64,000 nt of DNA, from assembly GCF_019457595.1 (NCBI RefSeq), contig NZ_CP080419.1, positions 248,001 to 312,000 on the forward strand, given 5' to 3'. Positions within the stretch are counted from its first letter, which is position 1, and the number at the start of each line of letters is the position of its first letter. This DNA comes from Shewanella psychrotolerans. Its GTDB lineage: Bacteria; Pseudomonadota; Gammaproteobacteria; Enterobacterales; Shewanellaceae. This document shows positions 45,810-54,662 of this stretch, piece after piece. The translations under genes were made by a program, and so were the position numbers. The notes below the pieces were generated by a model. The model worked only from the letters and a program-made list of their open reading frames with translations, did not search any database and was not told where the DNA came from.

Positions 45810-47279
45810 TTATAGCTCGAATTCGGTATCGAGCAGCCTGATAAACCAATCAGGCAGCTTGTGCCAGTCACCATAGTTTGGTGAGGCATCGTGAATCTCT
45901 TCACCCGAATGCCAACGTATGGTGCCGTCTTCGGCTTGAGATACGTGCCAATAGAGCTGTTCCTTCTTGCCCAGCAGATAGTCTGTCAACTTGGCTGCAA
46001 AGGCTGGGCTATCGATCACCACGCCAAACTCAATATTAAGAAAGTCTGAGCGTGGGTCGAAATTTGACGAACCTATATAAGAGAGTTTGTCGTCAAATAT
46101 AAATGTCTTATTGTGATAGTAAGTTGCACCATGATAGAGATGATCATCATTGATGGCGCTATCCTTAAATTCATACAGCTCTACGCCCATCTCCAATAAC
46201 TGGGGGCGATATTGCTCAAAGTAGGCAGGGACGAAAGCTGAGTCGTTCGATGCCGACGAGTTGGTGATGAGAGTCACCGCCGCGTTATGTTGAGTCAGGG
46301 TCTCAATAATTTTGAACTTAGTTTGAGTCGGCAGCAAATAAGGTGTTGAGATAACGGCTTTATTTGCATTGTTTACCGGTTCTTCCATCAGGCGTTCAAC
46401 CCGAGTTCTAAAATAAGGCTTATTGTCTTTTACTTTCTCTAGCGAGTCGAAGACAGGCGTTACCTTGGCATCAATAAAGCTCATGGCAGGTAGTGAGGTT
46501 AGCGAGCTAGCAATCGCCTCAACGACTTGAGTCTCTTCTGCTTGAGCATGTTCCAATGCCTGATTAAATTGGCGGTAGCTGCCAGCTTCTTTGGTCTTAA
46601 TCAGCGTCGTCACTGGGGTCACCAGCTCACTGTTCCACAGCTGTTTATAGTTAGCCACAAATGGCTGAATAATATCGCCTTTAAAGACTACATCTAAGTC
46701 GAAAAAGTTAGCGTCCTGGCTGTAACCAAAATAGTCATCGCCGATATTGCGCCCGCCCAAGATCATCAACTGACCATCAACATTGAAATATTTTTCATGC
46801 AGACGATTATCCAGCTGGCCCCTATGGCGTTGAAAGTCGATGCTACGACCTAACCAACCCGCCTTACGCGAGTTGAAGTGGTTAAAGATGCGGATCTCCA
46901 TCTGTTCATGATGGCCCAGTTCGGCCAGCCAAGTTTCATTGAACACCAGCAGATCATCTAAGACGATGCGAACCTTCACTCCCCTATCAGCCGCCTGCTT
47001 CAACTCGTTGAGTAGCGACAGGCCTGAGAGATCCTTATTCCAGGAAAAATAGGTGATATCGATACTGTGCTGCGCATGGCGAATCGCCTCTATGCGTCGC
47101 GCAAGCGCTTCACTTGCCTTGGGGATCAGATACACCTGTGCCTGATGAGGCTGAGACTGCCAATCAGACTCGAATGTGGGCTCCACCTCTGGGAAGGAGC
47201 TGGCGCATCCCGTGAGTACCAGGGCGCATAGTGACAGCAAAAGTGTGCTTGCTGTGCGGTATAAAGATTTTTTTCTCAT
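45810..47279 (-). CDS. Phospholipase D-superfamily lipoprotein (ClsC-like)
   Basis: 489-residue lipoprotein (lipobox LTGCAS, Cys about residue 25). Two HKD motifs are intact: HEKYFNVD (first half) and HNKTFIFD (second half), each followed by the usual Gly/Ser-rich GGRNIGDDYF and GSSNFDPRS segments. This is the architecture of bacterial cardiolipin synthase C and related phospholipid transferases. It lies 77 bases after the carboxylesterase-like lipoprotein gene on the same strand and is probably co-transcribed. A role in envelope phospholipid turnover is likely. Confidence 0.85.
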   Translation of the reverse strand: MRKKSLYRTASTLLLSLCALVLTGCASSFPEVEPTFESDWQSQPHQAQVYLIPKASEALARRIEAIRHAQHSIDITYFSWNKDLSGLSLLNELKQAADRGVKVRIVLDDLLVFNETWLAELGHHEQMEIRIFNHFNSRKAGWLGRSIDFQRHRGQLDNRLHEKYFNVDGQLMILGGRNIGDDYFGYSQDANFFDLDVVFKGDIIQPFVANYKQLWNSELVTPVTTLIKTKEAGSYRQFNQALEHAQAEETQVVEAIASSLTSLPAMSFIDAKVTPVFDSLEKVKDNKPYFRTRVERLMEEPVNNANKAVISTPYLLPTQTKFKIIETLTQHNAAVTLITNSSASNDSAFVPAYFEQYRPQLLEMGVELYEFKDSAINDDHLYHGATYYHNKTFIFDDKLSYIGSSNFDPRSDFLNIEFGVVIDSPAFAAKLTDYLLGKKEQLYWHVSQAEDGTIRWHSGEEIHDASPNYGDWHKLPDWFIRLLDTEFEL

Positions 47280-47304
47280 TGGCTTTATAGTCCTAATTCG
47301 GCTT

Positions 47305-47339
47305 TTAAGGCTAACTGGCGATTTGCCAGTCAGCCTTAA
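47305..47339. repeat. Intercistronic inverted repeat
   Basis: TTAAGGCTAACTGGC and GCCAGTCAGCCTTAA pair over 15 positions with one A/C mismatch, between the esterase-like gene and the phospholipase D-like gene. Without a T-run it may reduce but not abolish read-through. Confidence 0.55.
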
Positions 47340-47356
47340 GGAAGGGGAGTTAAGGC

Positions 47357-49447
47357 TTACTTGTCGAAATAGCTCATGATTAGACCGAGCTGCTCTAGAC
47401 CCGTTAGGCGGCCTTGTCTAAGCTCTGGATCTACGCCAACATTTTGTTGGGCATCCCAGTCGGTGATCGTTGAGATCTCACCGTTTTTATTGATGTTGAG
47501 CACATTGTCAGTCGCAGTATCATATTGATAGTCGGCGAATAGCTCGTCACTAAACCAGATACGTGACATCTTGTTCATTAGTAGCGTGTCTTTAACACTT
47601 GGCTTCACCTGGCTACCGGCCAAGTTGTAAGGCTTATTAAAGATGAACGGCAGCTCTGCACCCGTACATATTTTGCCTAAGCAGCTAGTTGATCTGAACA
47701 TATCGCCTGGGTGAATGGTTTCCCCTTCGTTATATACCGTCCAGCTATTGAAGCTTGGCTTATAGTCAAATTGATACAAGCTAGTGGCCGCCTGTCCGTT
47801 GTCGCTGCTCTGCTTTGCCTTAATGCGAGCAGGGCCACTGAAGAGTAAGTCGTTAGTCAGCTGACCAAACTGTGCCATGTTTGCCACAGCTCCCGAGAGG
47901 TTACTCTCCTTGTTAGGGGCGTAATCGGTTAATGCAAACAACTGGTTAGCCAACTCACCATTGCCCAGGCCAAAGAAGAATTTCACGATGGCCTCGTAGG
48001 CGCTGCCTGGCAGGATATCGCCAAGTTCTACCTGCGTGGCAACCTGCTCTGGTGTTAGCTGCATCAAACGCTGCTCCAGTTGGTCAAGGTTGTCTTGAGA
48101 AGCAAGCCAGGTTTGAATGGCCTGCGCTGATGGCTCTGTGCCCTCAGGTGCATCATTCATCTCTTTGATCAACTCAATGATTGTTGGGATCAACGAGGTT
48201 AGGCTCGGCAAAAAGCTGGTTGTTGCGCCATCGTTACTGTTAAAGCCAACCACAGTAGGTACTGTGTACTCGGTTTGCGCTGGCTGAGTAGTGAGGTGGT
48301 GGCCGCTGATTTCAGGCTTCAAGAACCCCTTAGCGCGATACTCTACGTAGGGCGCAAATGGCTTCAAATGATGCTGGGGGGTCATTTCGCTGTCTAGCTT
48401 ACCAGCGAAACATAGGCCGCTGCCAACCAGATCTTCGATGTCGATACAGTCGATGCCAGACCAGGCGCCAACTGTGTGTAACAGTCCAGTGGCTTTGGCT
48501 TGAACTTGCATCAGCTGGTCCAGAGTAAGCTCTGCTAACTCGGTATCATTTTGATGCAGCGCTTCGCTATATTGTGCTAGCTTCTGGCTAAATGTTTGTG
48601 CCTGAGCATAGGATTTGTAATCAAATCCATAGGCATTACTTTGCATAATGGCGCGTTGGAAGTAGGTGCCTGCAATATTTTCTTGGGTCTGGCTTTGCTG
48701 CAAAATGCCCACAGACATAGCGCCCGCGTCCTGACCGATAAGTGTGACGTTATCTGGATCACCGCCAAATAGGTCGATGTTTTCGTTCACCCACTGCAGT
48801 GCTCGTTTCTGATCGCCTAAGCCAAAGTTACCGCCTTCTGGCATTTGGGTACCATCAAGCCAGTAGCTACCTAGAATACCGAGACGATAGTTGATGGTCA
48901 CAGCAATAAAAGGTTTGCCATCGAGTGCGCCTTGGGCAACGACATTGTCAGCTTGAACCAGAGGATCGGCACCTGAACCGACTTCAAAATCACCGCCGTG
49001 AATGAAAACATAGACAGGCAGAGCATCAGATGCAGCGGTATCTTCAGGACGCCAGATGTTGAGGTTTAAGCAATCCTCTGACTGAGCCTGGATGGTGTCG
49101 CGGTTTTGCGGGCAGGCATTGCCGAACTCAGTGGCATCCGTCACTGTGTCTAGGGCATTGAGCTGACTGTGTTCAAATCGAGCGGCATTGGCATAAGGGA
49201 TGCCTTTAAAGGCTTCAAGTTCAACCCGTGCGGCTTCACCTTCGATATCGTCGACGACAACAGATTCTTTCATGGCAGAAAGGTTGTGAACGCCAATTTG
49301 TACCGTGATCTGCTGCGGTGGCAGCGGCTCGACAGCTGGTACTTCTGGAACTGGCTGGTTGCCACCTGATTTATCATCATCGCCACCACAAGCGGCTAAC
49401 GATAGCGAAATAAGTACGGCTAAGGCTGAGCGTGAAAACATTGTCAT
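47357..49447 (-). CDS. Carboxylesterase-like lipoprotein with lost catalytic residues
   Basis: 696-residue protein of the type B carboxylesterase family. It is a lipoprotein (lipobox LAACGG, then an Asp/Gly/Pro-rich linker). Start ATG 49447 has GGAG six bases upstream. Family segments SEDCLNLNIWRP, HGGDFEVGSG and FGGDPDNVTLIG are clear, but the elbow reads GQDAG where GESAG is expected, so the nucleophile Ser is Asp240. The triad His is Thr595 (CTGAELPF in place of CHGAELPF), and the acid position reads SNDG. It is therefore unlikely to be a normal esterase; a binding or adhesion role is an alternative. An operator lies about 90 bases upstream. Confidence 0.85.
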   Translation of the reverse strand: MTMFSRSALAVLISLSLAACGGDDDKSGGNQPVPEVPAVEPLPPQQITVQIGVHNLSAMKESVVVDDIEGEAARVELEAFKGIPYANAARFEHSQLNALDTVTDATEFGNACPQNRDTIQAQSEDCLNLNIWRPEDTAASDALPVYVFIHGGDFEVGSGADPLVQADNVVAQGALDGKPFIAVTINYRLGILGSYWLDGTQMPEGGNFGLGDQKRALQWVNENIDLFGGDPDNVTLIGQDAGAMSVGILQQSQTQENIAGTYFQRAIMQSNAYGFDYKSYAQAQTFSQKLAQYSEALHQNDTELAELTLDQLMQVQAKATGLLHTVGAWSGIDCIDIEDLVGSGLCFAGKLDSEMTPQHHLKPFAPYVEYRAKGFLKPEISGHHLTTQPAQTEYTVPTVVGFNSNDGATTSFLPSLTSLIPTIIELIKEMNDAPEGTEPSAQAIQTWLASQDNLDQLEQRLMQLTPEQVATQVELGDILPGSAYEAIVKFFFGLGNGELANQLFALTDYAPNKESNLSGAVANMAQFGQLTNDLLFSGPARIKAKQSSDNGQAATSLYQFDYKPSFNSWTVYNEGETIHPGDMFRSTSCLGKICTGAELPFIFNKPYNLAGSQVKPSVKDTLLMNKMSRIWFSDELFADYQYDTATDNVLNINKNGEISTITDWDAQQNVGVDPELRQGRLTGLEQLGLIMSYFDK

Positions 49448-49534
49448 TTTTGACTCCAAATATCGGCATAGGATGAGCAGTGGCTCATTTGATGGGGCTA
49501 TAGTAGTACGCTTTCTGACCAGACAATAATCATG

Positions 49535-49557
49535 TATGAAGGATTGAACCCTCTCTA
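49535..49557 (+). promoter_or_regulatory. Operator copy A, upstream of the esterase-like gene
   Basis: TATGAAGG-ATTGAAC-CCTCTCTA: first arm identical to the other copies, second arm partly degenerate. It lies 88-110 bases upstream of the esterase-like lipoprotein start. Same spacing as the copies at 51613, 54533 and 55684. Confidence 0.65.
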
Positions 49558-49688
49558 AACGGATTGTGATAAGTACTAGCTGGTGAAAGGTTTACGTAGC
49601 ATTGTCACTTAGCAAATTGCTGGATCTTGTGGATCACGAGCAAAGTAGATCGTTATCTTCACGAGCACGGGTAAAGTGTGGACAACAA

Positions 49689-49724
49689 ATAAAAAAACGA
49701 CTCAACCGGATAGATTGAGTCGTT
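49689..49724 (-). terminator. Rho-independent terminator of the outer-membrane protein gene
   Basis: On the minus strand ACGACTCAA pairs with TTGAGTCGT around a nine-base loop (plus-strand arms 49697-49705 and 49715-49723), running into seven T. It lies 18 bases after the stop of the gene at 49742. Confidence 0.85.
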
Positions 49725-49741
49725 GATAGTTTGTTGACTGT

Positions 49742-51430
49742 TTAGAAGCGGTAGCCCAGGTTGAGGGTGAAGGCGCTTCTGGTTTCGCCTTTGTTGTATA
49801 GGGCGGTAAAGTTTAAGTTTTTACCAATTTGCTTATTAAAGCCGATTAAGTAGGCCCACTTATCGATATCGACACCTACGTCGAAGGTAAACTCCTGGCC
49901 GCCTACATCTAAGCCTAAGGTGCCTTCCATATTAGGCTTGAGACCTTGATACTCGGCGCCGATGAAGACCTGAGCGCGATAGTCAAGGAACTGATAACCC
50001 AGCATAGGTTGAACGGTTATGATGCCATCGCCCCATTTGTCATTACCTTGCATACGCGTCTGACTATAACTCGCGGTGACCGAGGCAAAGAACTCTTTGT
50101 AGCCTACCGACAAGGTAGTACCCACACCGACCAAATCATATTCAAGATGCAGCGGGACGTTTAACTCACCAGGTGAGCAGATATCTACCCCTTGACTCTC
50201 GACCGCGGCACAAGCCAGCTTACCGCCGACGACGCCCAGTTTGTCTTCGAACACATCCTTCATCTTGCCTGTGTAGTGGGCATCCACAACGGCATCAACA
50301 TTCACCTTGCCGATATAGCCGAACACGTTCCAGAAGGGCAAAATGTTGATGTCAGCTCGTAATGAGTAGCTTTCAGCATTCACTGTACCAATTGAGCTTT
50401 CTGGGTCGAAGAACTCATCGAGGTTAACGCCCATGATGTCAAAACTGTTGAAGCCGACATTCATATCCTGGTTGCGGTAGGCCACCGAGACGCCGAATGG
50501 TAGCGGTACATCTATGCCTTGTTGACGCACGAAGTCACCCAAGATTGGGAACATTCTATCTAGGTCCACCTTCTCTTCGCGAATGCGAGGATCAGAGACG
50601 GTTGACAGGAGATCCTGATCCATAACCATTACGCCCAGTACGTCATCATAAAAGGCGACAGGCTCGAGTTTTGCCTCGTAGTTAACTGGCTTCTTACCTT
50701 TTAGCCCCTTGGCCTTAATGTTTTTCTCCTTAATGATGATCTTGCCATTAGGCAGGGTATCGAAGGTGATGTCCTGTGCATACTCGGTCACACGATAGTC
50801 GTCATACTTAAAAGATCTACCGTTGTTAGTGATCTCCATAGTGCTGGCCTTGCCGTCGAGCACTGTCAGTTTGACCTGCATAAAACGGAAGTAGGCAATA
50901 TCTTGCGGCAAACCATACTTAGAGTAGTTGAAATGAATTTCAACATGGTCTGGGGCGATCTCATTGACGACTAATGAAGACTTGTCGTAGCTCTCCATGT
51001 AGTCTTTTAAGCGATATTCCAGCTTAGTGATCTCTTCAATCTTAGTGATCACATCTTCATCGGCATCGAGCTTGTTTTGGTCATACTTGATGCGCAGATC
51101 TATGTTGCCGCGGTTGTCTGTGCTTTGTACTAAAAACACATCTGACTCATGCTTCTCGCCATCAATTTCAATTGTGCGTTTAACGTGCTCAACTTGCTGG
51201 TCGTCATAGCTTAGTGAGCTTAGGCCCAGTTTCAGCAGCTCATCGGTAATGCCGTAACGCTCAAGCACAGATTCTTCTGCACTTTTTACTGCAGCTGGTG
51301 CTCCTTGCAGTGCATCGTCACCTGCATAGGCTAAGTTGCCAAAAGATAAGGCTAGCGCCAAAGGAATCGCTTTAAGCATGGCTACTTTACCCGAAGTCAT
51401 TTTGATAGTGCGAAATTGAAGCTTTTGCAT
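49742..51430 (-). CDS. Two-domain outer-membrane protein, second copy
   Basis: 562-residue paralogue of the protein at 28772, similar from end to end. Signal peptide ends near residue 36 (NLAYA); the start is ATG 51430 with AAAAGGG upstream, though an internal ATG at residue 11 is also possible. The N domain (about 45-290) carries blocks shared with the paralogue (FNYSKYGLPQDIAYFRFM, SDPRIREEKVDLDRMFP); the barrel begins at LPFGVSVAYRNQDM and ends NLGYRF. An operator copy lies about 185 bases upstream. Function unknown. Confidence 0.77.
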   Translation of the reverse strand: MQKLQFRTIKMTSGKVAMLKAIPLALALSFGNLAYAGDDALQGAPAAVKSAEESVLERYGITDELLKLGLSSLSYDDQQVEHVKRTIEIDGEKHESDVFLVQSTDNRGNIDLRIKYDQNKLDADEDVITKIEEITKLEYRLKDYMESYDKSSLVVNEIAPDHVEIHFNYSKYGLPQDIAYFRFMQVKLTVLDGKASTMEITNNGRSFKYDDYRVTEYAQDITFDTLPNGKIIIKEKNIKAKGLKGKKPVNYEAKLEPVAFYDDVLGVMVMDQDLLSTVSDPRIREEKVDLDRMFPILGDFVRQQGIDVPLPFGVSVAYRNQDMNVGFNSFDIMGVNLDEFFDPESSIGTVNAESYSLRADINILPFWNVFGYIGKVNVDAVVDAHYTGKMKDVFEDKLGVVGGKLACAAVESQGVDICSPGELNVPLHLEYDLVGVGTTLSVGYKEFFASVTASYSQTRMQGNDKWGDGIITVQPMLGYQFLDYRAQVFIGAEYQGLKPNMEGTLGLDVGGQEFTFDVGVDIDKWAYLIGFNKQIGKNLNFTALYNKGETRSAFTLNLGYRF

Positions 51431-51882
51431 GTAGGTTACCCTTTTCGTTTGCCTAGTCTTTGTTTACTGGCCGAATCCTGAATCTGGATTCACTGTTTAT
51501 TGTTGAAGTGTTGCGAAACTGACAGACATCTGGTTTAAAGCGGTCATGCGGTTTCGATTTCTTCATTCGATGAGGGTATTTTATGAGCAGATGTGACAAT
51601 TAAGTAATCGCCTATGAAGGATGAAACCCTTCAATCGCATTAGGATAAAAAACTAACGGTAACTTATCTATTGTATTGTTTTAAAATAGATTTTATTACC
51701 TGTCGAGTTCTTGTTGTGTAAATGAGGGGCGATGTTTGACTCTGTGTGGGGGGGTAAATTGACCTATTGTGAGTTATTTTTTTTGTTAAAAGTGAAAAAA
51801 TATTTTGGGTTTTAGCTTGAATAAGGCTGCAACCCAAAATAGAAAATAGATTTACAGTGGTCTAAGCCGAGTTGGCGGCATT
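51431..51882. other. Intergenic region, promoter of the outer-membrane protein gene
   Basis: About 450 bases. The only structured element is operator copy B at 51613-51635. The rest is AT-rich, with runs of G and T, and contains no supported gene. The end of the FUSC gene lies on its right; no terminator for it is obvious. Confidence 0.5.
51613..51635 (+). promoter_or_regulatory. Operator copy B, upstream of the outer-membrane protein gene
   Basis: TATGAAGG-ATGAAAC-CCTTCAAT: first arm perfect, second arm six of eight. The spacer is identical to that of copy D. It lies about 185-205 bases upstream of the gene at 49742-51430. Confidence 0.75.
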
Positions 51883-53322
51883 TTACACTGGCTCAGCCTT
51901 AAACAAGCGGATGTAAAAGCGTGCCACAGTCAAGGAAAGCAACATGATGATCAGCATTAACAGTGGTGTGATGATCTCGTATTGGGGCGTGCCATGTAGC
52001 GCATTCATGGTCATGATCAGTAGCATGTTACCGCCCAGGATTCGAATGACAGCATCGGATGGCTTATTGAAAACGGTGAAAATCAATAGCGTATTCAAGC
52101 TATAGAAGGCCACAAGCTGCCACAATTCAGTGATGTTGGTTAACACTAAACAATACTCGACCAGAAACAGTGCGCCCCAGCCGAGACACGCCAACTTGGC
52201 CTGCCTTACTAGACTTACAGGCATATGTACACTGGCGTTAGCCAAGGCAGCGCCCAAAAGCGGAAAAATGGGCCCCCCCGGTATGGCAAAGTAGATCCAT
52301 AGGCCGAAGCAGGTTAACGAGCTGGCAACGGCGGTGATGGCGTTAGTGAAACGATGTCGTAGCAACCTACGCTTTGCTCCTACTCCAGCGACTGCTCTTG
52401 CTTCTGCGGCATCAATCTTAGCATCGACTTTAGCATCAAGCTTGCTATCGCGCTTCGTCCAATGCTGAATCAATTCAGCGTCTTTGGATTGTTCATTGGT
52501 GATGGTCGCGTTAAGTAGCCTGAGCTCATGACCTAGTTGGGTGAGGCCATTGTCGAGATCGTTAGGATCCATCTCATGCTGTATCCCTTTAGCGAGCTTC
52601 AGTAGGTGCGCCTGTATGCCATCGCAAGCCAGAGCAACGCTTTGCCATTTGGCCTTTTCATAGCGCAATCGGTAGGTGCTGGCCAAAGGAAGTGCTAGTA
52701 GTTCCATGAGCTTATCGATATGTTGCTGATTGGCAAAGAGATCAGATTTAGCATCTAGTGTGTGCTTCTCCGTCTTCGCTTCAACCAGAGCTTTTCTGGC
52801 TAAGGTAAACTGTTTAGTTACTATCTTAAGGGTATCGAAAAACAGTGACTCTGTTGTGACAGGCCATATAAAGCGATAGACAGCAGAGTACACAACCACA
52901 CCTAGCATGGTTTCTTGAATTCTTAAGATCGCAATATCAAATGAGGCGGTACCATTGGTGCCGCCAAGCATGGCGATAATAGCAAAGGCTGTAAATGCCA
53001 TGGTGAAGGCATAACCGTTGCGCTTGTGGCCGCTAAAGAAGACACACACGCCTAAAAATAGGTGAAAACATGCAATGAACATCACGCGGTCCTGGCTAAA
53101 CAGACTGATCAGCACGAGTGCAAAGAGGATACCCGTGACGGTTCCCGCTATGCGCAGCTTGCCTTGCAATATGCCGTGACCGAAGGATTCATTGGCTGAG
53201 ATCGCTATCACTGTGATGGCGGCCCAATAGGGTTTGTCCCATTGAAAAAATAGCGCCAATGCGATGGTGAGCCCGACAGCGAGTGAGATCTTAATCGCTT
53301 CTTTTAATGATGAACTGAGCAT
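51883..53322 (-). CDS. FUSC/AaeB-type efflux membrane protein
   Basis: 479-residue inner-membrane protein of the FUSC/aromatic-acid-exporter class. Two blocks of hydrophobic helices (about residues 10-160 and 325-470) flank a soluble middle domain (about 165-320), the usual AaeB/YccS layout. The signature WDKPYWAAITVIAISANESFG opens the chain. It is the last gene of the three-gene minus-strand operon after DUF1656 and HlyD genes, as in aaeXAB, which exports hydroxybenzoic acids in E. coli. It is shorter than E. coli AaeB (655), so substrate range may differ. Confidence 0.82.
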   Translation of the reverse strand: MLSSSLKEAIKISLAVGLTIALALFFQWDKPYWAAITVIAISANESFGHGILQGKLRIAGTVTGILFALVLISLFSQDRVMFIACFHLFLGVCVFFSGHKRNGYAFTMAFTAFAIIAMLGGTNGTASFDIAILRIQETMLGVVVYSAVYRFIWPVTTESLFFDTLKIVTKQFTLARKALVEAKTEKHTLDAKSDLFANQQHIDKLMELLALPLASTYRLRYEKAKWQSVALACDGIQAHLLKLAKGIQHEMDPNDLDNGLTQLGHELRLLNATITNEQSKDAELIQHWTKRDSKLDAKVDAKIDAAEARAVAGVGAKRRLLRHRFTNAITAVASSLTCFGLWIYFAIPGGPIFPLLGAALANASVHMPVSLVRQAKLACLGWGALFLVEYCLVLTNITELWQLVAFYSLNTLLIFTVFNKPSDAVIRILGGNMLLIMTMNALHGTPQYEIITPLLMLIIMLLSLTVARFYIRLFKAEPV

Positions 53323-53334
53323 GTGAGTCTCACT

Positions 53335-54198
53335 TTAGTGCTTCAGAATTTTAACCGATGCCGTCATGCCTATTCTTAGTTGCATATCTTCAGGCAGATG
53401 ATCGAGTTTAATTTTTACTGGAATACGTTGAGCCAGACGTATCCATTGAAAGCTAGGATTAACATTGGGTAGCAGAGAGTTTCCTGTGCTGCCGTCAGAT
53501 TTGGCAATACCATAACCAATACTTTGAACTTGACCCTTAAGCATTGCATGGTCGCGCATCATTAGGGTGACCTGTGCCTTATCTTGGACATCGACATCCA
53601 TAAGATCCGTTTCTTTGAAGAAGCCTTCAATCCAAAAACTCGAGGCGTCGATCAAGGCAACCACCGGATTGTTGGCAATCACTTGAGAGCCGACTCGGTA
53701 GTTGAGGTTAGTGATATAACCGTCCGTCGGGGCAGTGACCTTAGTGTACTGCAGGTTTAATCTGGCTTCCTCGACCTGTGCTTTGGCCATCAATAGGTTA
53801 GCCTCTGCCGTATCAATGGCATTTTGCAGGTTATTAAGGGTTAATTCTGATTGCGCACCTGGTGTTAGTTTTTCAAGGTTTACCGCGCGATGGGCCTCGT
53901 TGTTTGCTTTATCCACTAGTGTAGCCGCCTGTTTTTCGTTGGCGATCGCCTTATTCAGGCTGGCTTGGTAAATGCTTGGATCGATTTCAAACAAGAGATC
54001 ACCGCGTTTAACTTGTGAGTTGTCTTCGATCTGCATATTGATGATCTGGCCAGTGACTCTTGGCGTGATTTGAATAACATGGGCACGCACCTGACCATCT
54101 CTGGTCCAAGGGTTTTCAAGGTAAGTCTGGTACTGGCTGTATAGGGTCGCAATGGCCGCTATAGCGATTATCGCCGTGATAAAATATTTTCTTAACAT
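53335..54198 (-). CDS. HlyD-family membrane-fusion protein (AaeA-like)
   Basis: 287-residue periplasmic adaptor with an N-terminal anchor (about 5-22). Family motifs: NPWTRDGQVRAHVIQITPRV, VTGQIINMQIEDNSQVKRGD (lipoyl part), a short coiled coil (about 75-150), and YTKVTAPTDGYI. It resembles AaeA/EmrA-type adaptors. The stop is 12 bases before the FUSC gene start on the coding strand, and the start is 12 bases after the DUF1656 gene, so the three are one operon. It should connect the FUSC protein to an outer-membrane channel. Confidence 0.88.
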   Translation of the reverse strand: MLRKYFITAIIAIAAIATLYSQYQTYLENPWTRDGQVRAHVIQITPRVTGQIINMQIEDNSQVKRGDLLFEIDPSIYQASLNKAIANEKQAATLVDKANNEAHRAVNLEKLTPGAQSELTLNNLQNAIDTAEANLLMAKAQVEEARLNLQYTKVTAPTDGYITNLNYRVGSQVIANNPVVALIDASSFWIEGFFKETDLMDVDVQDKAQVTLMMRDHAMLKGQVQSIGYGIAKSDGSTGNSLLPNVNPSFQWIRLAQRIPVKIKLDHLPEDMQLRIGMTASVKILKH

Positions 54199-54210
54199 CT
54201 TGTTACCTAA

Positions 54211-54423
54211 TTAGAAAATTGAAATAAACTGACTAATCACACCAACGAAGATGATGGTGATAGAGAGCTCTGCTATAGCTGGTACAGCAATATACTTGTG
54301 CCAGCCAAGTCGGGTTCCGATCGTGGTAACCACGGCCGCGAGGAAGTAAGCCAGTATTCCAACAAGCAATAAGGGTGGGAAATAGACATCACCTAATGCT
54401 ATTTCATGGGGCATGATGTTCAT
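54211..54423 (-). CDS. DUF1656 small membrane protein (AaeX-like)
   Basis: 70-residue protein with two hydrophobic helices (about 14-35 and 46-68) and the AaeX-like start PHEIALGDVYFPPLL. Such proteins lead aaeXAB-type operons; their precise role is not known. First gene of the efflux operon here. Copy C of the operator lies 110 bases upstream, between it and the divergent LysR gene. Confidence 0.82.
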   Translation of the reverse strand: MNIMPHEIALGDVYFPPLLLVGILAYFLAAVVTTIGTRLGWHKYIAVPAIAELSITIIFVGVISQFISIF

Positions 54424-54532
54424 CTGTGTTTAACCTTATGTATGTGAAAATGGCGCATGTCGAGGTTTGATGGCACCGAATCTTTGATAGGGTTGCCATG
54501 TTAGTGGCTTGGCAAATAAAGTCACAATCACA

Positions 54533-54555
54533 TATGACGGATCAAACCCATCAAA
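54533..54555 (+). promoter_or_regulatory. Operator copy C, between the efflux operon and the LysR gene
   Basis: TATGACGG-ATCAAAC-CCATCAAA: one mismatch in the left arm and three in the right. It is nearly in the middle of the 240-base divergent region, 110 bases from each start, a position typical of LysR-type control. Confidence 0.65.
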
Positions 54556-54662
54556 ACAGATAAACAAACACTTGGGGATATGTTAGCTTAGGGCTTCAAC
54601 ATATCCATTTTGGATGGCTAGTGAATTCGTGATGTATGTAAGATTTTTCAGGGAGTGGAATA

